Positions 56,450-64,000 of a stretch of 64,000 nt of DNA are shown here, one piece after another. Source of the stretch: Phocaeicola plebeius DSM 17135 (lineage in GTDB: Bacteria > Bacteroidota > Bacteroidia > Bacteroidales > Bacteroidaceae); contig NZ_DS990134.1 in NCBI RefSeq assembly GCF_000187895.1, positions 658,257 through 722,256 of the forward strand, read 5' to 3'. Made by a program: the position numbers and the translations under genes. The notes under the pieces are model-generated. The model did no database searches and was not told the origin of the DNA. It saw nothing but the letters and a program-made list of their open reading frames with translations. Each line of letters starts with the position of its first letter. The first letter of the stretch is position 1.

Positions 56450-59400
56450 ATGAAAAAGAGAAGTTTGTTTTGTAGGAGTTTGATTCTTTCGCTCTTGTTG
56501 TATCCTTCGTCGGATGCTTGGTCTGCACCTTTTACCGGGCAGATTCCTTTACGGGGAAATTCAATGTCTTTGTTGGAAGTAGTAAGAGAAATAGAAGAAA
56601 CCACTGATTATTCTTTCTTTTATAAATCCAGTGATTTGGAAGGAAGTGCTAAGAAAAACTATAATCTCAACGGGGATATTGAGGAAGTGCTTACAGAAGT
56701 ATTTGAAGGTAGTGGAATTGTATATAAAGTAAATGGAAAAGAAATTATTTTAAGTAAGGCCTCTGCTAAATCGGTGAAACAGCAGCGTACTATCTCTGGT
56801 GTAGTAACTGATGCTACCGATGGTTCGACAGTGATAGGTGCCAATGTAGTTGTAAAAGGCACTACTAATGGTGTTATTACTGACTTGGATGGTAATTTCT
56901 CACTTACTTTTTCTGGGAAAAGTTGCACCCTGGAGGTTAGTTATGTAGGTTATAAAAAACAGGAAGTTTATATTACTGATCAGGGACTTGTAAATGTGAA
57001 GCTTGTACCGGATAATGAAATGCTGGCTGAGGTAGTGGTTGTAGGACAGGGAACACAGAAGAAAGTTTCTGTAACTGGATCTATTGCTACTGTAAAAGGT
57101 TCTACTCTAAAGGTTCCTTCTTCTTCGCTGACTAGTTCTTTGGCTGGTAAGTTAGCTGGTATTATGTCTATGACAAGCAGTGGAGAACCTGGATCTTCTT
57201 CTGAGTTTTATATCCGTGGTATCAATACATTCGGAGGACGTTCTACCCCATTGATTCTGTTGGATGGAGTGGAAATTTCATCCTCTGACTTGAACCGTAT
57301 TCCGGCAGAATCTATCGAAAGTTTTTCTTTATTGAAAGATGCTTCGGCAACGGCTATTTACGGTAACCGAGGTGCAAATGGTGTGATGCTGGTTACTACA
57401 AAAAGTGGTACGGAAAACTCAAAAGCGAAGATAAATGTTTCTTTGGAGGCATCTTACTTCCGTCCGATGAATGTAGTGGAATTTGCAGACGGACCGACCT
57501 TTATGCGTACTTACAATGAAGCGGCTCAGGCTAGAAGTCTGACTCCTATCACGAATCCGAAATATACGGAAGAACAGATTCTGAATACTGAAAAAGGATT
57601 GAATCCGTATGTATACCCGAATGTGGATTGGTATGACTTGATTTTTAAGGAAGGAAACTACAATCAGCGTGCCAATATTAATCTTCAAGGTGGTGGTTCT
57701 CGTGTGACATATTATATGAGTTTGCAAGCCAATCATGATACTGGTTTGCTGGATGCACCGAAGAATTATTATTATGATACCAACATCAATAACTGGGAGT
57801 ATAACTTTCAGAATAATATATCTTATAAGGTAACCAATACGACTACGATTGACCTTCGTATGATGGCACAGATTGGAAATCGTCAGGGACCTAACTACAG
57901 TGTGTCGGATATGTACCAGACTGTAATGAGAGCGAATCCAGTGGCTTTCCCTGCTTATTTCCCCAGTCAGGAAGGGGATGATGGTTTTATTCGCTTCGGT
58001 AATGCAGAAATAAAACCAAATGTACTCGGAAAGAACCCTTATGCAGAAATGTTAGGTTCATTTAAAGAAACGAACTACAATACACTGAATACTTCTATCA
58101 GTTTAAATCAGAAACTGGACTTTATCACGGAAGGATTGAGTTTAAAAGCTTTGGTGAACTTCAAGAACTGGTCAGAGTCTTCTTATAATCGTTCTATCAA
58201 ACCTTATTATTATAAGGTAAAAGACGGTAGTTATTTACCGGATACCGATGAGTACGAACTTCAATTGTTACAGACAGGTGATCAATATCTTAGCCAGTCG
58301 GGAATTAGCCGTAATTCTGATCAGACCTTCTATTTTGACGCACGTTTGGACTGGAAGCGTAGTTTTGGCGACCATAACTTGTCAGCCATGTTGATGTACA
58401 TGATGCGTGAATACAGAAATGATGTGTTACCTAATAGAAACCAGGGGTATTCAGGACGCTTGACGTACGATTTTGCTAATAAGTACTTGCTGGAATTTAA
58501 CTTTGGTTACAATGGCTCTGAACGTTTGGCAAAAGGAGAGCGTTTCGAATTCTTCCCGGCTGCTTCTTTGGGGTGGGTAGTCAGTTCAGAAAAGTTCTGG
58601 GAACCAATTAGTAACTATGTTAGCCATTTGAAGGTAAGAACTTCTTATGGTTTAGTAGGTAGTGATGAGTTTAACGGAGGGGCTCCTCATTTCTTGTATC
58701 AAAATAATATTAGTATAGGAAGTGCTAATGATTTTTGGACAGGGTTACCTACTAGTGAGATAAATAGAAGAGGTCCTGCCTTTTATGTATTGGCTGTGCA
58801 GAATGCTGGATGGGAACATGTCAAGAAGTTTGATATTGGTTTTGATATGTCACTGTTTAACCAGTTGAATATCACCTTTGATTATTTCCACGATAAGCGC
58901 GACAGAATCTTGATGGCACGTGCTTCCTGGCCTTATATGTTGGGTTACTGGGGATCATTGCCTTGGAGTAATATTGGAGAAGTAGTGAATCAGGGATATG
59001 AATTGAGTGTGAACTGGTCTAAACAGTTTGGAAAGGACTGGTCTATTGATTTGCGTGGAAACTTTACCTATAACCAGAACGAATATAAATATGTAGACGA
59101 ACCTAACTATCCATATACTTGGCAGACTAAAACAGGTAAGCCGCTGAATACACTTACTGGGTATGTCGCAGAAGGATTATTCACTAGCCAGGAGGAAATT
59201 GATCAATGGGCAGACCAGTCTCAGCTGGGCTCTAACATCATGCCGGGAGATATCAAGTATCGGGATATAAACGGAGATGGACAGATTACGACAGAAGACC
59301 AGGTGATGCTTTCTCCTTACAATGGAGTGCCTCGCATCCAATACGGTTTCGGCTTGAATATATCATATAAGAAATTTGATTTTGGAGTATTCTTTAACGG

Positions 59401-59806
59401 TTCTGCCAAACGTAAAATTATGATTAATAGTGGATACACTCCATTCCTTGCCGGTGGTGGTGATGGTATCACAGTGGAAACGCTGGAAAGAAACTTGATG
59501 CAGTGGATTGCAGACGATCACTGGTCAGTAGATAATCCGAATCCTAATGCAGAATATCCTCGTTTAGGTATTACTGAAGCAGATGTTTCTAATAATACTC
59601 AGCCTAGTTCGTATTGGTTAAGAAATGGAAATTTCTTGCGCTTTAAGACACTGGAAATTGGTTATCGTTTCCCTTATTGCCGTGTATACCTGAGTGGAGA
59701 CAACCTGGCTGTGTTCAGTCCGTTTAAATTGTGGGATCCAGAATTAAGTTGGAATGCTTATCCTTTGCAACGTACTTTTAACTTGGGAGTTCAACTTACA
59801 TTTTAA
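56450..59806 (+). CDS. SusC-like TonB-dependent transporter with STN domain (PUL 2)
   Basis: A 1118-residue SusC-type transporter. After the signal peptide there is an STN domain (about 28-105: MSLLEVVREIEETTDYSFFY), a carboxypeptidase-D-like domain (about 112-195), the TonB-box-like EVVVVGQG, a plug (FYIRGINTFGGRSTPLILLD) and the barrel ending FNLGVQLTF. The STN domain is the part that signals through FecR to the ECF sigma factor, so uptake and expression are linked. The gene is followed 18 nt later by SusD. Confidence 0.95.
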   Translation: MKKRSLFCRSLILSLLLYPSSDAWSAPFTGQIPLRGNSMSLLEVVREIEETTDYSFFYKSSDLEGSAKKNYNLNGDIEEVLTEVFEGSGIVYKVNGKEIILSKASAKSVKQQRTISGVVTDATDGSTVIGANVVVKGTTNGVITDLDGNFSLTFSGKSCTLEVSYVGYKKQEVYITDQGLVNVKLVPDNEMLAEVVVVGQGTQKKVSVTGSIATVKGSTLKVPSSSLTSSLAGKLAGIMSMTSSGEPGSSSEFYIRGINTFGGRSTPLILLDGVEISSSDLNRIPAESIESFSLLKDASATAIYGNRGANGVMLVTTKSGTENSKAKINVSLEASYFRPMNVVEFADGPTFMRTYNEAAQARSLTPITNPKYTEEQILNTEKGLNPYVYPNVDWYDLIFKEGNYNQRANINLQGGGSRVTYYMSLQANHDTGLLDAPKNYYYDTNINNWEYNFQNNISYKVTNTTTIDLRMMAQIGNRQGPNYSVSDMYQTVMRANPVAFPAYFPSQEGDDGFIRFGNAEIKPNVLGKNPYAEMLGSFKETNYNTLNTSISLNQKLDFITEGLSLKALVNFKNWSESSYNRSIKPYYYKVKDGSYLPDTDEYELQLLQTGDQYLSQSGISRNSDQTFYFDARLDWKRSFGDHNLSAMLMYMMREYRNDVLPNRNQGYSGRLTYDFANKYLLEFNFGYNGSERLAKGERFEFFPAASLGWVVSSEKFWEPISNYVSHLKVRTSYGLVGSDEFNGGAPHFLYQNNISIGSANDFWTGLPTSEINRRGPAFYVLAVQNAGWEHVKKFDIGFDMSLFNQLNITFDYFHDKRDRILMARASWPYMLGYWGSLPWSNIGEVVNQGYELSVNWSKQFGKDWSIDLRGNFTYNQNEYKYVDEPNYPYTWQTKTGKPLNTLTGYVAEGLFTSQEEIDQWADQSQLGSNIMPGDIKYRDINGDGQITTEDQVMLSPYNGVPRIQYGFGLNISYKKFDFGVFFNGSAKRKIMINSGYTPFLAGGGDGITVETLERNLMQWIADDHWSVDNPNPNAEYPRLGITEADVSNNTQPSSYWLRNGNFLRFKTLEIGYRFPYCRVYLSGDNLAVFSPFKLWDPELSWNAYPLQRTFNLGVQLTF

Positions 59807-59824
59807 TGAATAATACATGAAACT

Positions 59825-61855
59825 ATGAATTTGATAAAAAATATATATAAGACAGCACGGATGATAGTAATACCTTGCTGTATGTTGACTGCCTGTAATT
59901 ATCTAGATGTGATTCCTCCCGCACAGGCCGATTTTGAGGACACCATGAAAGATCAAAATGCAGTAGAAAACTTTTTGTTTACCTGTTATGGCTATGTGCC
60001 TCGTTGTCAGCCTTATGACTTCAATGCTTTTGAACAGTCTGCAGATGAAATTGTAGCACCGAAGGCTTGGAATGATTTTCAACAGCAAATTGCTTGGGGA
60101 ACAGTTTCTGCTTCCACTTATATGACTTGGGGAAACGGTAAGAATTTTGATGATTTCGGATTCTGGGTACCGGGGTATAACTGGATAGGATATGTACATC
60201 ATTTTTTAAGTTTAATAGATGAACTTCAACCTGTAGGAGTTACAGAAGAGGATAAGGATGAATACAAGGCTGAATGTTGGTTCCTGGAGGCGTATTATCA
60301 TTTCCGGATTCTTCAGGCTATGGGACCTTGTCCGATTATCACAGAAAAAGTGGACCCGAATATAACGAACAGCCAGATTCCGGGTCGTTCTCACTTTGAC
60401 TATTGTGTAGATTATATTGTACAGAAACTGGATACGGCTGCTACGATTTTGCCTGCTGTCAGAGAAACGGATGATTTGGGACGTGCTACTTCTACCATTT
60501 GTAAGGCTTTGAAAGCAAGAGTATTGCTGTGTGCGGCATCTCCTTTGTGGAACGGTTCATTCCCTTATCCAAACTGGAAGAATGTAAATTTTGAAACTCC
60601 TGGATATGGAATGGATCTGGTAAGCACTACTTATGACCGTAGTAAGTGGGAGCGGGCGTTGACAGCTGCGCAGGAGGCATTGGCTGCTGCAAAAGCGGCT
60701 GGTTATGAGCTGTTCAGTATAGAGGCTGCAGATCAGATAGCAGAAAATGATGGATTAGGCTTACCTTATATACCTGGAAAAGAAACGGAGACAGAGGAAA
60801 ATGACCTTTTCAAGAGAAGAGTACGTATGTTCCAGTATCTGGTGACTGCTAATGAAGGTCAGGGCAACAAAGAATTGATTTGGGCAAACCGTATTGATTC
60901 TGATGTGAATAATGGAGGAGAAGCTACAGATTCTCGTCTGCCGAGTAGAGTGGTGAAGAAAAGCGATGGACAATATGCCGGTGGATGGTCGGGAATGGCT
61001 CCTACCTTGTATGCAGTGCAGCATTTCTATACAGAAAATGGCAAATTGCCTAGTCAGGATGCGAATTTCTATCCGGAATCTGATTGGTATGAACGTTTTA
61101 ATGATGCCGTTCAAAGTCCGGAATTGGTTACAGACCGTTTGGATGGAGAGGATGTGAAGAATGATATCATAAAATTGAATGCAAAGCGTGAAGCTCGTTT
61201 TTATGCTTGGATTGCATTTGATGGATGTGAATATGCGAAGAAAATTAATGACGGAAACTCTCTTTGGTTGAATTTAAAGAATACCAATACGAATGGATGG
61301 AGTCAGAGTAATACTCGTAACTGTGCAGGAACCGGATATCTGTCTAAGAAATTCATTGATCCTAACATCCGTTTTGGGGCAAATGGAACAAGAACTCATC
61401 GTGCGGCTCGACGTCCTTATATCCGTATGGCTGAATTATATTTGAATTTAGCTGAATGCTATGCGGCATTGGATAATACAACGGAATCGCTTGCCAACTT
61501 GAATGAGATAAGAGAAAGAGCGGGCTTGAAAGAATTGACGGATGCAGATTTGACTGGTGATATGACATTGATGGATTGGGTTCGTAATGAGCGTTTTGTG
61601 GAATTGTACGAAGAAGGCTTCCGCTATTATGATGTGCGCCGCTGGATGATTGCTCCGACTATGTTGAAAGCTGGAGTCAGATACGGTTTGAATGGATTAG
61701 TTGAAAATCCTAGTTTTGAAGAGTTCAATCAGCCAACCTTGATTGATCAGCCCTTTAAATGGGATAACCGTCTTTACTTGATGCCGATTTGGTCTAGACA
61801 AGGAATGGATGAACTGTATAGCAATCCTCAGTTAGTACAGGCTCCAGGTTATTAA
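59825..61855 (+). CDS. SusD-like outer-membrane lipoprotein (PUL 2)
   Basis: A 676-residue SusD/RagB-family lipoprotein, longer than the PUL 1 homologue. The lipobox is LTAC. Typical blocks are AECWFLEAYYHFRILQAMG, ALKARVLLCAASPLWNGS, PYIRMAELYLNLAECYAAL, IRERAGLKEL and NERFVELYEEGFRYYDVRRW. It partners the SusC upstream. The extra length relative to common SusD proteins comes from insertions in the middle (about residues 300-430). Confidence 0.95.
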   Translation: MNLIKNIYKTARMIVIPCCMLTACNYLDVIPPAQADFEDTMKDQNAVENFLFTCYGYVPRCQPYDFNAFEQSADEIVAPKAWNDFQQQIAWGTVSASTYMTWGNGKNFDDFGFWVPGYNWIGYVHHFLSLIDELQPVGVTEEDKDEYKAECWFLEAYYHFRILQAMGPCPIITEKVDPNITNSQIPGRSHFDYCVDYIVQKLDTAATILPAVRETDDLGRATSTICKALKARVLLCAASPLWNGSFPYPNWKNVNFETPGYGMDLVSTTYDRSKWERALTAAQEALAAAKAAGYELFSIEAADQIAENDGLGLPYIPGKETETEENDLFKRRVRMFQYLVTANEGQGNKELIWANRIDSDVNNGGEATDSRLPSRVVKKSDGQYAGGWSGMAPTLYAVQHFYTENGKLPSQDANFYPESDWYERFNDAVQSPELVTDRLDGEDVKNDIIKLNAKREARFYAWIAFDGCEYAKKINDGNSLWLNLKNTNTNGWSQSNTRNCAGTGYLSKKFIDPNIRFGANGTRTHRAARRPYIRMAELYLNLAECYAALDNTTESLANLNEIRERAGLKELTDADLTGDMTLMDWVRNERFVELYEEGFRYYDVRRWMIAPTMLKAGVRYGLNGLVENPSFEEFNQPTLIDQPFKWDNRLYLMPIWSRQGMDELYSNPQLVQAPGY

Positions 61856-61866
61856 TGTTTTAAGAA

Positions 61867-63225
61867 ATGAATCTGATGAGAAAGAATATAATTTATTTGG
61901 CAGGATGTCTTATGTTGTTGAGTGCCTGCAATAACTCCAAGTATGACTTGGAAAATCTTGTGCCACAAGAATATCATAAAATTTTGTATGTAAATAATAG
62001 TGGAAAACAAGAAATGACGTTATATGATACAGGTGAGGATTACACTTATACCTTGTCGGTGATTAAGACAGGAAGTGACCCTACTCTGACTGCGAATGCA
62101 CAGATAAACGTGTTAAGTCAGGAAGAAGTGGATCAGTTGTATAGTAATCCTGAAGCCGTAAACTATAAGGTACTTTCTGAAGAAAGTTTTTCTTTGGAGA
62201 CTGCTGACTTGGTATTTACATCTGAAGATCATTCAAAATCGGTAAATGTGTCTGTTAACTCAACCAAGGTGAAAGCGCTGATTGAAAGTAATCCAGAAGC
62301 AAAGTGGGTATTGCCGCTGAGAGTGACTAGTCAGACTGACTCTGTGAATGCAGCAAAGAATGAATTGTTTCTTCAGATTACAGGTGTGGTGACTCCGAAT
62401 GTGGGATTCTTTGTTCAGAGCGAAGATGTGAAAGAGTTTCTGTTTGGGGAAGTTCCTTCGATTACGGAAGAAATAGAAATCGGACTGGATACGGAAAACA
62501 AATGGGATTTGTCATGTGAATTAGAAACTGAAAGTGCAGACTTTATAGCAGATTATAATGACGAAAATGGAACTGTTTTCCAGATGATGCCGGAAGGTAG
62601 CTATTCTTTTGATGAATTAGTTTCTCTTCCAGCAGGAACAACAACTTCTAAGTTGAATGTGACAATTGATGGCTCTAAATTTACCATTCCTGGTGATTAT
62701 ATGTTGCCCGTGAAAATAAAGAGTGTTTCTCAGTTTGCGGTTTCTGCTACGATGAATGTGTACCCAATTAAGATTCGTGTTATGGCGAAAGAACTGGACC
62801 GCACGGGGTGGACAGGTACGGCAAACTCGGAGGAAACTACTGGTGAAGGTTCTAATGGAGCAGCAAATAAAGTCTTGGATGGAGATTTAGGTACATATTG
62901 GCATTCAATTTGGCAGAACGGTAGTGGACAAAGAGGACTTCCGTATGAGATTGTATTGGATGCAAAACAGAATTATACGTTTACTCAGTTTGCCATGGTA
63001 CAGCGTGGAGGTGGATTTACAGATACTGGATCGGGTGAGTTCTATGTTAGTACAGATGGAAATGACTGGGGAGAACCGGTAGGACGCTTCACGATGAAGC
63101 AAAATACTGACAAGCAAGTGTTTGGTATAATTCCGACGACAGGACGGTATGTGAAAATCAGGATCCTTAGCAGTTATCGTGATCAGAACTGTTCATTGTC
63201 TGAGGTCTATGCTTACGGAAAATAA
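61867..63225 (+). CDS. DUF1735 / F5/8C surface glycan-binding lipoprotein
   Basis: A 452-residue lipoprotein (lipobox LLSAC). It has a DUF1735-like beta domain (about 30-175), a second similar one (about 180-310), and a C-terminal F5/8 type C (discoidin) carbohydrate-binding domain (about 320-452: ANKVLDGDLGTYWHSIWQNG, RYVKIRILSSYRDQNCSLSEVYAYG). No enzyme motif is seen. It occupies the usual position after SusD for a surface glycan-binding protein and starts 11 nt after the SusD stop. Confidence 0.85.
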   Translation: MNLMRKNIIYLAGCLMLLSACNNSKYDLENLVPQEYHKILYVNNSGKQEMTLYDTGEDYTYTLSVIKTGSDPTLTANAQINVLSQEEVDQLYSNPEAVNYKVLSEESFSLETADLVFTSEDHSKSVNVSVNSTKVKALIESNPEAKWVLPLRVTSQTDSVNAAKNELFLQITGVVTPNVGFFVQSEDVKEFLFGEVPSITEEIEIGLDTENKWDLSCELETESADFIADYNDENGTVFQMMPEGSYSFDELVSLPAGTTTSKLNVTIDGSKFTIPGDYMLPVKIKSVSQFAVSATMNVYPIKIRVMAKELDRTGWTGTANSEETTGEGSNGAANKVLDGDLGTYWHSIWQNGSGQRGLPYEIVLDAKQNYTFTQFAMVQRGGGFTDTGSGEFYVSTDGNDWGEPVGRFTMKQNTDKQVFGIIPTTGRYVKIRILSSYRDQNCSLSEVYAYGK

Positions 63226-63228
63226 ATA

Positions 63229-63266
63229 AAATTAGGGGGCTGATTTTGTCGGCTCCCTAATTTGGA
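63229..63266 (+). terminator. Hairpin after the DUF1735 gene
   Basis: AAATTAGGGGGC (63229-63240) pairs with GCTCCCTAATTT (63252-63263) with one mismatch, starting 4 nt after the stop. There is no long T-run beyond the stem, so it may attenuate instead of fully ending the transcript before GH97. Confidence 0.6.
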
Positions 63267-63310
63267 ATATTAGTTTGAGATAGGTTATTGTTTTATGATA
63301 TAAACTGTTT

Positions 63311-64000
63311 ATGAAGCAGCTTACTTTATTTTCTTTATTATTTGTAGGAGCGGTACAGGCATTTGCCCAGCAGGTGGCGGTCACCGGCCCTGATTCTCGT
63401 TTGAAACTCGATTTTCAGTTGCAGGACGGCAAGCCTGTCTATTCGGTGACATACGACGGAAAAACCGTTTTGGAGAATTCTCCTCTCGGCTTTGTATCCA
63501 ATATTGGCGACTTCAGCCGTCAGATGAGTTTTGTCGGCAAGCAGGCGGACAAGGTGGAAAAGACGTACACGCAGGACCGTATCAAGTGTTCTACGGTGAA
63601 TTATTCTGCCAACAAGCTGACTGTAACCCTTGAAAATGCGGAGAAGAAGAAACTGGACATCGTGTTTCAGTTGAGTAATAACGACATTGCCTTCCGCTAC
63701 GAGATGCCTCAGTATGGCGAAACGGCCTGTATGGTCATTGAAAAGGAGGCAACCGGCTTTGATTTTCCTTCGTCTACCACCACGTTCCTTTCTCCGCAGA
63801 GTGACCCGATGATAGGCTGGATGCGTACCAAGCCGAGCTACGAGGAGGAATATGTGCCGGATGAACCTGTGGCTACCCCTTCCAAGTATGGTGAAGGCTA
63901 TACTTTCCCGGCTCTGTTCCATGTGGGCGACAACTGGGCGCTGGTATCGGAGACAGGTGTACGCAGCCTGTATTGTGCCTCCCACTTGAGCGATGCGACC
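63311..64000 (+). CDS. GH97 glycoside hydrolase, partial
   Basis: The first 230 codons of a gene that continues past the window. After a signal peptide (ends QAFAQQ) comes the GH97 N-terminal beta-sandwich: LKLDFQLQDGKPVYSVTYDG, SPLGF, and IAFRYEMP. The catalytic domain, which separates inverting alpha-glucosidases from retaining alpha-galactosidases, is not in view. It is the likely enzyme of PUL 2. Confidence 0.88.
   Translation, partial: MKQLTLFSLLFVGAVQAFAQQVAVTGPDSRLKLDFQLQDGKPVYSVTYDGKTVLENSPLGFVSNIGDFSRQMSFVGKQADKVEKTYTQDRIKCSTVNYSANKLTVTLENAEKKKLDIVFQLSNNDIAFRYEMPQYGETACMVIEKEATGFDFPSSTTTFLSPQSDPMIGWMRTKPSYEEEYVPDEPVATPSKYGEGYTFPALFHVGDNWALVSETGVRSLYCASHLSDAT

Overview
The window comes from a gut-type member of the Bacteroidales, most likely Bacteroides or Phocaeicola. 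The evidence is two SusC/SusD polysaccharide-utilisation loci (PULs), many Bacteroidales-type -7 boxes (TAnnTTTG) placed correctly before genes, weak or absent Shine-Dalgarno sequences, and Bacteroidetes-specific families (DUF4290, FecR with DUF4974, SusC with STN, DUF1735). Gene content is mostly chromosomal housekeeping. I see no rRNA, tRNA, insertion sequence, prophage or CRISPR array.

Layout. 1-9480: PUL 1 on the minus strand, SusC - SusD - GH16 - GH3, followed past a terminator by a membrane-anchored regulator-like gene that runs off the left edge; the enzymes point to a beta-glucan such as laminarin or mixed-linkage glucan. 9651-9754: a repeat array between divergent promoters. 9947-14935: proB, a Gfo/Idh/MocA oxidoreductase, a DUF6483-like gene, and an XRE-cupin regulator paired with an acyl-CoA synthetase. 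14986-18060: a lone PL8 chondroitin/hyaluronan lyase. 18143-25188: nadK divergent from pdxJ - exbB - exbD - tonB - DJ-1 - ispD - recG. 25227-27832: a second repeat array and a GH35 beta-galactosidase. 27906-32427: GNAT, menA, a metallophosphoesterase lipoprotein, and the nadD - small membrane protein - gmk - yicC operon. 32632-39234: tsaB, then DUF4290 - murA - rimM - M23 peptidase - dxr - rseP, mainly envelope and isoprenoid genes. 39342-41738: a DPP-IV-like peptidase.

41739-42429 has no ordinary gene. It holds a convincing minus-strand transcription unit (promoter, repeat-rich leader, two hairpins, terminator) that is either a non-coding RNA or the leader of a 33-codon peptide. 42430-45519 is nrdG/nrdD (anaerobic ribonucleotide reductase) behind a cobalamin riboswitch. 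45774-47204 is the CCA-adding enzyme. A third repeat array, a lipoprotein gene, a 30-residue membrane peptide and an alpha/beta hydrolase follow. 49573-54600 is a three-gene EmrAB/TolC-type efflux operon divergent from an AraC regulator. 54519-64000 is PUL 2: an ECF sigma factor, a FecR anti-sigma factor, SusC with an STN domain, SusD, a DUF1735-F5/8C lipoprotein and the start of a GH97 gene.

The most unusual signals are: (1) three intergenic arrays of imperfect palindromes spaced at exactly 21 or 22 bp, sharing a GATAC/GTATC linker and apparently one family; (2) the repeat-rich RNA unit at 41805-42180; (3) B12 control of the class III ribonucleotide reductase; (4) a convergent 82-nt overlap between the ECF sigma gene and the AraC gene, which gives the sigma factor an overprinted tail.
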